From Anaerolineae bacterium (GTDB lineage Bacteria > Chloroflexota > Anaerolineae > JACIWR01), in assembly GCA_021162125.1 (NCBI GenBank), contig JAGGZG010000069.1, positions 1 through 21,779 on the forward strand: DNA of 21,779 bases, in the 5' to 3' direction. Below are positions 1 to 7,078 of this stretch, piece by piece. Below the pieces are notes generated by a model. The model did no database searches, was not told the DNA's origin, and saw only the letters and a program-made list of their open reading frames with translations. Numbering within the stretch: the stretch's first letter is position 1; each line of letters starts with the position of its first letter. A program made the translations under genes and the position numbers.

Positions 1-47
1 CTTAGAACCACCAGGAAGCTGATAAACATTGTGATACGGCTTTTCAT
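1..47 (-). CDS. Partial exported protein (N-terminus only)
   Basis: Reading leftward from an ATG at 47-45, fifteen codons are visible before the window ends: MKSRITMFISFLVVL. A short basic stretch followed by a hydrophobic run is the start of a Sec signal peptide or a membrane anchor. An AAGGAG ribosome binding site lies about 12 nt upstream (around 60-66 on the minus strand). The gene has its own promoter and a long structured leader with an intrinsic terminator (48-514), so its expression may be controlled after initiation. Nothing of the mature protein is visible, so no function can be given. Confidence 0.6.
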   Translation of the reverse strand, partial: MKSRITMFISFLVVL

Positions 48-480
48 GATATTCTCTCTCCTTTCTTCCTCCAATTGTTGAAATTTCTGGAATCCTCCGC
101 GAGCGAAAGCCTGTGGTAACTCCAGGCCCTGGGATGCCCCCTCATACTGCCGGAAACGCGGGAACACTCGCCCACAAAAAAGTCCGCACCTGGCTCCCGC
201 AGACGCTACCAGTTGCGGACTTGGGATCGAGTCATGTCCACCCCTCCTTTCTTTCGCTCTGTGGCCGAGATTCACCTGGAGAATGTTCGCACGGGGAAAG
301 ATGGGTCTCTGGGAGTTTGCAGGGGTGACGTATCGGAGTCCCGAACTTGTTCGGATTCTTTGCGCCGCGCCCCCAACAAGTTGGGGAGTCCAACCCCTTG
401 ACCCTGCGAAATCCCAAAGAGCCGGAAAAATTCTGTCTTGGCTCCCGAATGCCGGGAGCCATAAAATCGTTTGTAAACCG
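48..480 (-). ncRNA. Long structured 5' leader (candidate riboswitch/attenuator, class unknown)
   Basis: This stretch has no convincing protein gene on either strand. Read leftward from the promoter at 486-514 it carries a perfect 8-bp hairpin (440-447 with 453-460, 5-nt loop), an imperfect 17-nt inverted repeat (335-351 with 375-391, two mismatches, 23-nt loop), the terminator at 174-222, and then the ribosome binding site of the partial gene. Long leader, several stems and a terminator before the start codon suggest cis regulation. I compared it by eye with c-di-AMP (ydaO), T-box, c-di-GMP and cobalamin consensus blocks and could not assign it. The leader role is an inference from layout. 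Confidence 0.45.
174..222 (-). terminator. Intrinsic terminator inside the minus-strand leader
   Basis: On the minus strand the arm at 222-209 (AAGTCCGCAACTGG) pairs with the arm at 193-180 (CCAGGTGCGGACTT), giving 13 pairs with one mismatch and a 15-nt loop. The stem runs directly into six U (176-181). This is a textbook rho-independent terminator for leftward transcription. It sits about 130 nt upstream of the partial gene at 47 and about 260 nt downstream of the minus-strand promoter, where an attenuator would be expected. Confidence 0.75.
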
Positions 481-485
481 GTTTA

Positions 486-514
486 ATTATACCACATCCG
501 GCAAGGGAAGTCAA
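486..514 (-). promoter_or_regulatory. Sigma-70-type promoter reading left, with operator-like palindrome
   Basis: On the minus strand TTGACT (514-509) and TATAAT (491-486) are separated by exactly 17 nt, and TGG precedes the -10 as in an extended -10 promoter. The expected start is near 479. Immediately downstream, overlapping the expected start, is the 12-bp palindrome TAAACCGGTTTA (474-485). Its central CG and AAACCGGTTT core are typical of LacI/GalR-family operators. The palindrome is seen; its use as an operator is inferred. Confidence 0.7.
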
Positions 515-645
515 GGGGACCAATCTGGCATTCGATCATAAATGGCTATTTCCCCTCAAAAGCACATTTTGGCGTACTACCTTGGGAGATCACACCATAC
601 CATGTGGTGCGGTTCCGAGTTACGATCGGATGCCAGAAACGAAAC

Positions 646-674
646 TTGACATCACGGTGCCTCTGTTGTATAAT
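646..674 (+). promoter_or_regulatory. Consensus sigma-70 promoter of the TetR-family gene
   Basis: TTGACA (646-651), a 17-nt spacer and TATAAT (669-674) match the housekeeping consensus exactly. The predicted start falls near 681, inside the candidate operator at 676-697. The regulator's GTG codon is at 730, leaving a leader of about 50 nt. Confidence 0.85.
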
Positions 675-675
675 A

Positions 676-697
676 TGACCGCCAGTCAGTAAATGAC
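676..697 (+). promoter_or_regulatory. Candidate TetR-family operator (TGAC/GTCA/TGAC)
   Basis: Directly after the -10 box the half-sites TGAC (676-679), GTCA (685-688) and TGAC (694-697) alternate in orientation at 9-bp intervals. This makes two overlapping inverted repeats, each with a 5-bp centre. TetR-family repressors commonly bind such short inverted repeats over their own start sites, so negative autoregulation by the adjacent gene is likely. I did not find a second clear copy before the thiolase gene. Confidence 0.5.
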
Positions 698-729
698 CCG
701 CAGTTCGCGTTCCCTGAGGAGAGCCAACG

Positions 730-1371
730 GTGGCGACCAATGAACGGCGAACCCGAGAGAAGGCCAGAAGGCGGCAGGAGATTCTTCAGGCCGCCAGGGA
801 GGTCTTTTTCGAGAAAGGGTTCCACCAGGCGACTGTGGATGACGTGGCTGCCCAGGCAGAGGTGAGCAAGGGCACAATCTACCTGTATTTTGAGAGCAAG
901 GAGAGTATCCTTGCTCATTTGCTTTTAGAGGGCCTCACCCTCCTCCTCGCACAATTGAACGAGGCCTACGCCGCGGATCAGTGCCTTACCGCCGAGGAAC
1001 GCCTGTGGCGACTGGCCAGGACTTACCTCGATTTCTCTCAAGCCCACCCCAACTATTTCCGCCTCATGATGGCCTTTGACCGGGGCCGCTTCCGAGAACA
1101 CATTTCACCAGAGTTATACGAACAAATCCTACAGCAAAGTATGCACAGCCTGGAACTGGTCACGCAAACCATGCGCCAGGGTGTCCAGGCCGGCGATTTT
1201 TCCTGTGATGACCCCAAACTGTCCGCCGGGGCATTGTGGGCCGCTCTTAATGGAGTTCTGGTATTGATGGCCAATCCCCTGCGCCGCCAGATGCTGTCCG
1301 TGGAATTGGAGTCCATGTTCGAGGCAACCATGAACCTGGTCATGCGCGGTCTGCGCCAACCAACCGCCTGA
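730..1371 (+). CDS. TetR/AcrR-family transcriptional regulator
   Basis: This is a 213-residue one-component repressor. Residues 17-63 form the TetR_N DNA-binding domain; the helix-turn-helix with its family hallmark lies at 35-54 (TVDDVAAQAEVSKGTIYLYF). The remaining 150 or so residues are the helical ligand-binding and dimerization domain, whose ligand cannot be read from sequence. The GTG start is preceded by AGGAG at 717-721; no in-frame ATG competes with it. It is transcribed from a consensus promoter overlapping a TGAC/GTCA operator. Its position ahead of a beta-oxidation operon suggests an acyl-CoA-responsive regulator of the FadR/PsrA functional type, but this is inferred from neighbourhood only. 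Confidence 0.9.
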   Translation: MATNERRTREKARRRQEILQAAREVFFEKGFHQATVDDVAAQAEVSKGTIYLYFESKESILAHLLLEGLTLLLAQLNEAYAADQCLTAEERLWRLARTYLDFSQAHPNYFRLMMAFDRGRFREHISPELYEQILQQSMHSLELVTQTMRQGVQAGDFSCDDPKLSAGALWAALNGVLVLMANPLRRQMLSVELESMFEATMNLVMRGLRQPTA

Positions 1372-1412
1372 ACTCGGGTTCGGAAATTGAGGAAAAGGGA
1401 GGTGAACAGATC

Positions 1413-1772
1413 ATGGAAGACATTACGTTAAGCTCTGTGCTCAACTTCGTGGTCAGGACTGTTGCTTTCATCCTTTCTGTGGGCCTGACCGTTGCCGTAG
1501 CTTTCCTAATCAAACAGCCCCTGGTCAACGTCCTGACCAAACTGCTGGATGAGGATTTTGCCAGACTGGGGCTAATTTTCGCCTGGGTGCTCATTGGTTT
1601 GGGCGGGCTTTCGACCGCTTTCTCTTTTATCACCTGGCCCCCCATTCAGCCCATCCTGCGCTCTATCATTGACCCGCTCAACAGCGCAGTCGGCTCGTTA
1701 AAATGGATCGTCTGGGTCGCGGCGTTGCTCTTTATTGGCTACTCCATCCGCGCCAAAGTGGACGAGGATTAA
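1413..1772 (+). CDS. Small three-helix membrane protein of unknown function
   Basis: This 119-residue protein follows the TetR gene by 41 nt and has a strong GGAGGTGA ribosome binding site, so it is probably in the same transcript. Three hydrophobic segments are visible at about 11-33, 51-74 and 95-112, with an acidic tail (VDED). I do not recognise a family. Co-transcription with a regulator ahead of fatty-acid genes could mean a role in membrane or lipid sensing, but nothing in the sequence proves it. Confidence 0.75.
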   Translation: MEDITLSSVLNFVVRTVAFILSVGLTVAVAFLIKQPLVNVLTKLLDEDFARLGLIFAWVLIGLGGLSTAFSFITWPPIQPILRSIIDPLNSAVGSLKWIVWVAALLFIGYSIRAKVDED

Positions 1773-2014
1773 GTCGTGCCCCTGCACCAGGCATCTGGCC
1801 GACCCAAAATCCTCAATTTATTCAGCGCAACTTGTTCAGTGAAAACAGAGCCAGGCCCAATGTGCACCTTTGACCCTCCAAGACGTGTTGCACGTTGCGT
1901 ATTGCGTGAGGGAACGGAACACGCAACACGGCTCACTGGCAGGTAAAGGGGTACGTAAACGGGGGCACGCTTTCACGCTTTTCAAGTGCGCTTATATAGT
2001 GCAAGGAGGTCTCC
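1773..2014 (+). other. Intergenic region with degenerate 7-bp repeats and inverted repeat
   Basis: This 242-nt gap separates the membrane protein from the thiolase. It carries three successive 7-mers ending in TTGC (1885-1905) and a distant inverted pair, CGTGTTGC at 1884-1891 and GCAACACG at 1923-1930. I see no convincing promoter. A TATATA at 1993-1998 lies too close to the thiolase ribosome binding site (AAGGAGG, 2003-2009) to be a normal -10 box. No gene is supported here. Confidence 0.5.
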
Positions 2015-3214
2015 ATGAAGGAAGTCGTCATCGTTAGTGGTGTGAGAACCCCCATCGGCAGCCATGGTGGGGCGTTCCGCACCATCACCGCTCAGGAATT
2101 GGCAGCTAAGGTTTTCAAAGAAGCGGTTGATCGCGCCGGCATTGATCCCCGGATCATAGACGACGTTATCCTGGGGTGCATCAGCCAGCAGAGCGACGCG
2201 GCGAACATCGGTCGCGTGGCCGCGCTGATGGCCGGCATCCCGGCCAACATAACCGGCTGCACGATCCAACGCAACTGCGTATCGGGCATGATGTCTCTCT
2301 CCATGGCTTACCAGGCTATTCAGGCCGGGGACGGGGATGTGTTCCTCTGCGGTGGTACGGAGAGCATGTCCACTGCGCCGTATTGCGTGCGTGGCGCGCG
2401 TTGGGGCCTGAAGTTGCGCAGTACCACGTTCATTGACACGCTGTGGGAGGGGCTCACCGACCCGGTGTGCGGGATGATCATGGGTTACACGGCCGAGAAC
2501 CTGGCCATGTTGTACGGCATCACCCGCGAGGAGCAGGACAAGTTCGCCATCAACTCGCACAAGAAGGCTTTCCGCGCCACGCGGATGGGCAAATTCAGGG
2601 ACGAGATTCTGCCCGTGCGCGTTTCCAAGAAAGTGGCCGGTCAGGAGGTAGCTTACGAGGACATTGTCAACGACGAGTGCATTAACCCCTCACTGTCCAT
2701 GCAAAAGGCCGCGCTCTACCCCACGGTGTTCAAGAAGGGCGGCACAGTCACCCCGGCCAATGCCTGTCCCATCTCTGATGGGGCGGCGGCGGTGGTGGTC
2801 ATGACCGCCGACAAGGCCAAAGAGCTGGGCTTGGAACCGATGGCCTACATTCGCAGCTATGCCTACGCTGCAGTGCCCCCGGACATCATGGGCATTGGGC
2901 CGGCCTACGCGGTGCCCATGGCGTTGAAAAAGGCCGGCCTCCAGTTGACGGACATTGAGCTCATCGAGTTGAACGAGGCTTTTGCCGCTCAATCTATCGC
3001 CGTCGGCATTGAGCTGGAGGAGCAGGGCTGGGACTGGAACATCGTCAACGTCAACGGGGGCGCTATTGCTCTCGGTCACCCGGTGGGCTGCACCGGCACG
3101 CGCATCGTCGTCACCCTGATGCACGAAATGATCAAGCGCGACGTCAAACTCGGATTGGCCACGGCCTGCGTGGGTGGTGGCATGGGCGGCGCGATGATCA
3201 TCGAGCGAAAATAG
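2015..3214 (+). CDS. Acetyl-CoA acetyltransferase / 3-ketoacyl-CoA thiolase
   Basis: This 399-residue protein has the usual thiolase length and motifs. The nucleophilic Cys88 sits in RNCVSG, NEAFAAQ is at 320-326, His355 is in GHPVG, and the general acid Cys385 is in CVGGGMG. It would cleave 3-ketoacyl-CoA with CoA to release acetyl-CoA, the last step of beta-oxidation, or run in the condensing direction. It acts in the cytoplasm. AAGGAGG lies 5 nt before the ATG. It heads a run of beta-oxidation genes with short spacers. Chain-length preference cannot be read from the sequence. Confidence 0.93.
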   Translation: MKEVVIVSGVRTPIGSHGGAFRTITAQELAAKVFKEAVDRAGIDPRIIDDVILGCISQQSDAANIGRVAALMAGIPANITGCTIQRNCVSGMMSLSMAYQAIQAGDGDVFLCGGTESMSTAPYCVRGARWGLKLRSTTFIDTLWEGLTDPVCGMIMGYTAENLAMLYGITREEQDKFAINSHKKAFRATRMGKFRDEILPVRVSKKVAGQEVAYEDIVNDECINPSLSMQKAALYPTVFKKGGTVTPANACPISDGAAAVVVMTADKAKELGLEPMAYIRSYAYAAVPPDIMGIGPAYAVPMALKKAGLQLTDIELIELNEAFAAQSIAVGIELEEQGWDWNIVNVNGGAIALGHPVGCTGTRIVVTLMHEMIKRDVKLGLATACVGGGMGGAMIIERK

Positions 3215-3249
3215 GCGAATGGCGAATTTGCGAATGGCGAATGGCGAAT
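3214..3249 (+). repeat. 7-bp tandem repeat (GGCGAAT) in operon spacer
   Basis: Starting at the last base of the thiolase stop codon, GGCGAAT occurs at 3214-3220, 3221-3227, 3236-3242 and 3243-3249, with a variant TTGCGAAT between them at 3228-3235. The array ends just before the next ribosome binding site (GGAGGAGG). Confidence 0.8.
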
Positions 3250-3266
3250 AACGGAGGAGGTGTCTT

Positions 3267-3527
3267 ATGGCAGATATAACTATTTGGCAGGATAAGAAGG
3301 CCCGCCAGGCTTTCATCGCCAGGGGCAAAGAGGTCTACGAGAAGATTAAGGACGAGCTGGCCGGTAAAGAGGGCGTGGTGGCCATCCATCCTGAAAGTGG
3401 TGACTACTTCGTGGGCAAGACGCTGGGCAAGGCAGACGCAGCCGCTTATGAGAAATACCCCGATCAGTGGGTTTACTTCGTGCGGCTGGACGACCCCGAC
3501 GCGGCCATGCCCTTGCCGACGTGGTAG
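3267..3527 (+). CDS. Small conserved-looking protein, 86 aa, in beta-oxidation operon
   Basis: This is a soluble, charged 86-residue protein with no signal peptide, Cys or membrane segment. The ATG has a strong GGAGGAGGTG site upstream. Residues about 37-76 (VVAIHPESGDYFVGKTLGKA and the following YEKYPDQWVYFVRL) look like a compact alpha/beta fold resembling the small DUF5678 type, judged by eye only. It lies between the thiolase and the hydroxyacyl-CoA dehydrogenase, spaced like the enzyme genes, so it is probably co-expressed and may be an accessory of the multienzyme system. No function can be assigned. Confidence 0.75.
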   Translation: MADITIWQDKKARQAFIARGKEVYEKIKDELAGKEGVVAIHPESGDYFVGKTLGKADAAAYEKYPDQWVYFVRLDDPDAAMPLPTW

Positions 3528-3536
3528 GAAGTGTGT

Positions 3537-3558
3537 CGTGAAAACGTGAAACGTGAAA
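3537..3558 (+). repeat. Short tandem repeat (CGTGAAA) in operon spacer
   Basis: CGTGAAAA (3537-3544), CGTGAAA (3545-3551) and CGTGAAA (3552-3558) lie head to tail immediately before the GGAGGAGGG ribosome binding site of the next gene. The unit differs from those in the other spacers of the operon. Confidence 0.75.
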
Positions 3559-3573
3559 TGGAGGAGGGACGCT

Positions 3574-4821
3574 ATGTACATTTTTAAAGCCGCAGTGGTA
3601 GGTGCCGGGGCGATGGGCGGCGGGATCGCCCAGGTGATTACTTACGCTGGCCTGCCGGTGATCATCAAGGACATTGACGAAAAGCAATTAGAACTGGCCC
3701 GCAAACACGTGGAGGGTATCTATCAGAGCCGGGTGAACAAAGGGAAGATGACCCCTGGTCAGATGGAGGAGAAACTGGGCCTGATCGAGTACACGCTGAC
3801 TTATGACGGCTTCGACGATGTGGACATCGTGATCGAGGCCGTGCCAGAGAATATGAAAATCAAGCAAGCGGTGTTCAAGGAACTGGACGAGGTGTGCAAC
3901 CCGGACTGCATCTTCGCTTCCAACACCTCAGCGCTCTCGATCAGCGAGATGGCCTCCGCCACCAAACGACCACACAAGGTCATCGGCATGCACTTCTTCA
4001 ACCCGGCCCACGTGATGAAGCTGGTGGAGATCATCCCCAGCAGCGAGACTGACCAGGACACCATTGACACCGTAGAACAGTTCGCGCAGGAGTTGCGCAA
4101 GATACCGGTGATCGTCAAAGAATGCCCCGGCTTCCTGGTCAACCGCCTGCTGATGCCCTATCTCAACGAGGCAGTGATAGCTTTGCAGGAGGGCGCGGCC
4201 ACGACCGAGGAGATAGACAAAGCGATGGGCCGCGAGGGCTTTGGCTGGCCGATGGGACCTTTTACTCTGATGGACATGCTGGGCAACGACGTGTGCTACC
4301 ACGTGGGCGAGTACCTGTCCAGCAAGTACGGCGACCGCATGGAAGCCGCCGCGCTGTTCAAAGAGATATTCGATGCAGGACGCTTCGGCGAGAAAGTCGG
4401 CGCTGGCTGGTACGATTACCCCGGCGGTGGTCACTCGGCGGCCGTTGACGAGTTGATCAAGAAGCTGCAGGAGGAGGGTAAGGTCAAAACCGGCACCAAA
4501 TTCAGCGTGGATCGGCTGATGATGCCCATGCTCAACGAGGCTTTCATGTGCGTGGAAGAGGGCATCGCCAATGTGAACGACATTGACATGGCCTGTATCG
4601 CCGGCATCGGGATGCAAGTCAACAGGGACGGCGAGCTGGTGCGCATGGGCCCGTTGGAGTACGCGGACGAACTGGGCCTGGACGTCGTCCTGGAGAAGTT
4701 GCAGGCGCTGGAGAAAGAGTTGGGCCGGCGCTTCAAGCCGGCGGACATCCTGGTGAAGAAAGTCAAGGCCGGCGAGTTGGGCAAGAAGACCAAACGAGGG
4801 TTTAAAGAATACACGGTGTAG
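3574..4821 (+). CDS. 3-hydroxyacyl-CoA dehydrogenase (NAD-dependent)
   Basis: The enzyme oxidises 3-hydroxyacyl-CoA to 3-ketoacyl-CoA with NAD+, the third step of beta-oxidation. The N-terminal Rossmann domain has GAGAMGGGIA at 10-19. SNTS is at 116-119 and the catalytic His140-Glu152 pair lies in HFFNPAHVMKLVE. Two tandem C-terminal 3HCDH domains follow, each opening with a similar motif (GFLVNRLLMPYLNEA near 187 and FSVDRLMMPMLNEA near 310). At 415 residues it matches the dehydrogenase half of FadB/FadJ, but with a separate hydratase gene. I chose ATG 3574 because GGAGGAGGG sits just upstream at 3560-3568; an in-frame GTG at 3553 lies inside the spacer repeat. Confidence 0.93.
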   Translation: MYIFKAAVVGAGAMGGGIAQVITYAGLPVIIKDIDEKQLELARKHVEGIYQSRVNKGKMTPGQMEEKLGLIEYTLTYDGFDDVDIVIEAVPENMKIKQAVFKELDEVCNPDCIFASNTSALSISEMASATKRPHKVIGMHFFNPAHVMKLVEIIPSSETDQDTIDTVEQFAQELRKIPVIVKECPGFLVNRLLMPYLNEAVIALQEGAATTEEIDKAMGREGFGWPMGPFTLMDMLGNDVCYHVGEYLSSKYGDRMEAAALFKEIFDAGRFGEKVGAGWYDYPGGGHSAAVDELIKKLQEEGKVKTGTKFSVDRLMMPMLNEAFMCVEEGIANVNDIDMACIAGIGMQVNRDGELVRMGPLEYADELGLDVVLEKLQALEKELGRRFKPADILVKKVKAGELGKKTKRGFKEYTV

Positions 4822-4846
4822 CGAGTTGGCAAATCGAGCAAATCGG

Positions 4847-4934
4847 CAGACTTGCAGACTTACAGACTTGCAGATTTGTAGACTTGCAGATTTGTAGATT
4901 TGCAGACTTGCAGATTTGTAGATTTGCAGATTTT
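4847..4934 (+). repeat. Eleven-copy octamer array (YAGAYTTG)
   Basis: Eleven uninterrupted 8-bp units, consensus (C/T)AGA(C/T)TTG, fill 88 bp between the hydroxyacyl-CoA dehydrogenase and the enoyl-CoA hydratase. Copies differ only by C/T changes at two positions, plus an A and a T at the last position in two copies. The array ends just before the AAAGGAGCG ribosome binding site. There are no spacers between units, so it is not a CRISPR. Eight is not a multiple of three, so it does not encode a repeat peptide. Confidence 0.9.
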
Positions 4935-4951
4935 GACGAAAGGAGCGAAAC

Positions 4952-5743
4952 ATGGGCGAGTACCAGTACATTCACGTTACCATCGAGGATCGCACCGCCA
5001 TTCTGACGATTGATCATCCACCGGCCAACGCTTTCAATAAGCAGGTGCTCAACGAGCTGGACGCAGCCTTTGACGAGGTGACGGCCAACGAGCAGGTGAA
5101 GGTGATCATCATCACTGCGGCGGGCCAGTTCTTCGTGGCCGGAGCGGACATCAACGAGATTTTCGCGGTGAAAGATGATCCAAAAGAGGGCGAAATCTTT
5201 CTCCGCCAGGGCCAGGAGCTTTTCGAGAAAATCGAGGCCTCCAAAAAGCCGGTCATCGCCGCCATCAATGGCCGCGTGGCCCTGGGCGGGGGCAACGAGC
5301 TGGCTATGGCCTGCCACATCCGCATCGCGGAGGATAGCGTGCAGTTCGGCCAGCCGGAGATCAAACTGGGCATCATGCCCGGATGGGGAGGCACTCAGCG
5401 TCTGCCGCGCATCGTGGGCAAGGGCAAGGCCCTGGAGTTACTGCTGACGGGCAATAACATCAAGGCCCAGGAAGCGTACCGCATCGGCCTGGTGAACAAG
5501 GTGGTGCCCGTGGGCTCGGTGGTGCGCGAGGCCAAGCGCCTGGCCAGGGTGCTGTCGAATATGAGCGCTCTGGCTATGGGGGCCATCATCACCGCCGTAA
5601 ACGAGGGTCTGGAGAAAACGAACATCGACGAGGCCATGTGGGTCGAGGCCAAGCAGTTCACCGGGCTGCAAGGCAGCGAGGACATGACCGAGGGATTGAG
5701 CGCCTTCCTGGAGAAGCGCCGGCCGCAGTTCAAGGACAAGTAA
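4952..5743 (+). CDS. Enoyl-CoA hydratase/isomerase family protein (crotonase fold)
   Basis: This 263-residue crotonase-type enzyme should add water to trans-2-enoyl-CoA, giving 3-hydroxyacyl-CoA. The oxyanion-hole segment FVAGADINE is at about 61-69. The two catalytic glutamates are Glu116 (LGGGNE) and Glu136 (QPEIKLG), exactly 20 residues apart as in the classical hydratase. Both are kept, which favours hydratase over isomerase activity. The start is ATG 4952 after an AAAGGAGCG site. The gene lies just downstream of the 3-hydroxyacyl-CoA dehydrogenase, the next enzyme in the pathway. Confidence 0.92.
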   Translation: MGEYQYIHVTIEDRTAILTIDHPPANAFNKQVLNELDAAFDEVTANEQVKVIIITAAGQFFVAGADINEIFAVKDDPKEGEIFLRQGQELFEKIEASKKPVIAAINGRVALGGGNELAMACHIRIAEDSVQFGQPEIKLGIMPGWGGTQRLPRIVGKGKALELLLTGNNIKAQEAYRIGLVNKVVPVGSVVREAKRLARVLSNMSALAMGAIITAVNEGLEKTNIDEAMWVEAKQFTGLQGSEDMTEGLSAFLEKRRPQFKDK

Positions 5744-5787
5744 GGTGACGGTAAGGTGACGGTCACCTGCGAGGTGACCGTCACCTT
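5742..5787 (+). repeat. Perfect 16-bp inverted repeat with tandem 11-mer in operon spacer
   Basis: AAGGTGACGGT is repeated twice in tandem (5742-5752, 5753-5763). The second copy opens a perfect inverted repeat: arm 5753-5768 pairs with arm 5772-5787 over 16 bp with a 3-nt loop (GCG). Each arm is itself nearly palindromic (GGTGACGGTCACC). No T-run follows, so it is not a standard terminator. It ends about 19 nt before the acyl-CoA dehydrogenase ATG and could affect mRNA stability, translation or protein binding. Confidence 0.85.
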
Positions 5788-5806
5788 GACCTGCGGGAGG
5801 GTTATT

Positions 5807-6970
5807 ATGGATTTTACACTCACCGACGAACAACGCATGTTCCAGAAAATGTTCGCCGACTTCGCCGAGAAAGAGGTCAAACCCATTGGCGAACATACTG
5901 ACCAGCAGGAAGAACCGCCGCTGGAAGTTTTGCAGAAAGCTGCCATGCAGGGTTTCTTGGGGGCGCTCTTCCCTGAGGAGCAGGGCGGAGTCGGCCTGGA
6001 CTTCGTCAGCTACGTCGTGTTGCTGGAGGAGTTGGCCAAGGCGGACGTGACCACGGCCATGACCATCAGCGTGCACAATGGACTGGCTGGCAAGACCATC
6101 CTCGACTTTGGCTCGGCAGAGCAGCACGAAAAGTACCTGGAGCCGATGGCTTTTGGAGAGATGATCGGCGCTTTCGCCCTCACCGAACCCGCCGCCGGAT
6201 CGGACGCGGCCGCCCTGGAGAGTACGGCGGTGCGAGACGGCGGCGAGTACGTGCTCAACGGGAACAAGATATGGGTCTCCAACGGGGGTATTGCCGGGCT
6301 GTTCGTCGTTTTCGCCAAGACGGATCCGAGCGCGGGGGCCAGGGGAATCAGCGCGTTCATTGTGGAAAAGGACACCCCCGGTCTTAAGGTGGGCCGCCGC
6401 GAGAAGACCCTGGGCCTGCGTGGGTTGACCATCACCCCGCTATACATGGCCGATTGCCGCGTACCGGCGGCCAATTTGCTGGGCCAGGAGGGCAAGGGTT
6501 TCAAGATCGCCCTGCGGGCCCTGGACGTGGCCCGTCTGAGCCTGAGCGCCGTCGCCCTGGGAGCCTGCCAGCGAGCCGTAGACGAGGGCATAGCTTTCTC
6601 TATGGAGCACATTCAGTTTGGCGGGCCTATTGCCCTCAAGCAGGTCATCCAGAACTTCGTCGCCGATTCTGCGGCGGAGATCGAGGGCTTGCGCTGGCTG
6701 GTCTACCACACCGCCTGGCTGGCCGACCAGGGAGAGCCCTTCAGCCGTGAGGCAGCCACCGCCAAGCTCCTCGCCTCCGAGGCCGCCTTTCGCATTGCCA
6801 ACCGCATGGTGCAGGTGCACGGGGGCTACGGCTACATGAAAGAATACGCCATCGAGCGCATCTACCGCGACACCCGCGCTCTGCCCATCATCGAGGGGGC
6901 AAACGAGGTGCTACGGTTCGTCATCGCCCGCGACCTCTACGACAGAGCCGGGTTAAAGATCAAGCCATAG
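5807..6970 (+). CDS. Acyl-CoA dehydrogenase (first copy)
   Basis: This FAD enzyme oxidises acyl-CoA to trans-2-enoyl-CoA and passes electrons to ETF. At 387 residues it has the normal family length: an N-terminal helical domain, a central beta domain with the FAD/substrate signature (FALTEPAAGSDAAAL), and a C-terminal helical domain. The predicted catalytic base is Glu363 in PIIEGANEV, the short/medium-chain position. I chose ATG 5807 because GGGAGG precedes it closely; an in-frame upstream ATG at 5756 would translate the spacer hairpin. It shares the operon with a second acyl-CoA dehydrogenase and etfBA, its likely electron acceptor. Confidence 0.93.
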   Translation: MDFTLTDEQRMFQKMFADFAEKEVKPIGEHTDQQEEPPLEVLQKAAMQGFLGALFPEEQGGVGLDFVSYVVLLEELAKADVTTAMTISVHNGLAGKTILDFGSAEQHEKYLEPMAFGEMIGAFALTEPAAGSDAAALESTAVRDGGEYVLNGNKIWVSNGGIAGLFVVFAKTDPSAGARGISAFIVEKDTPGLKVGRREKTLGLRGLTITPLYMADCRVPAANLLGQEGKGFKIALRALDVARLSLSAVALGACQRAVDEGIAFSMEHIQFGGPIALKQVIQNFVADSAAEIEGLRWLVYHTAWLADQGEPFSREAATAKLLASEAAFRIANRMVQVHGGYGYMKEYAIERIYRDTRALPIIEGANEVLRFVIARDLYDRAGLKIKP

Positions 6971-6976
6971 AGCATC

Positions 6977-7020
6977 CTTCCATGCTTCCAACCTTCCAGA
7001 GTGAATTGGAAGAATGGAAG
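6977..7020 (+). repeat. 15-bp near-perfect inverted repeat in operon spacer
   Basis: CTTCCATGCTTCCAA (6977-6991) and TTGGAAGAATGGAAG (7006-7020) pair at 14 of 15 positions around a 14-nt loop. More TTCCA/TGGAA words lie inside the loop and downstream to about 7035. The element begins just after the stop of the first acyl-CoA dehydrogenase and carries no T-run. Confidence 0.75.
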
Positions 7021-7078
7021 ATTGGGAGGGTGGAAGGGCGGGTCGGCAAACAGGCTGTTCGATTAAGGAGGGTTCCCT

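Noticed and set aside
48..480. Known riboswitch class (c-di-AMP ydaO, T-box, c-di-GMP, cobalamin)
   Set aside because: Isolated words such as GGTGAATC recall ydaO, but the ordered conserved blocks are absent, and no UGGNACCGCG T-box core is present. Kept as unassigned.
1971..1998. Promoter TTTCAC/TATATA for the thiolase gene
   Set aside because: Transcription would start within the ribosome binding site.
4847..4934. CRISPR array
   Set aside because: Units are 8 bp, contiguous and without spacers, and there are no cas genes.
3928..4971. Long minus-strand ORF (347 codons)
   Set aside because: It is the antisense shadow of the 3-hydroxyacyl-CoA dehydrogenase and the octamer array; the product is low-complexity and has no motifs.
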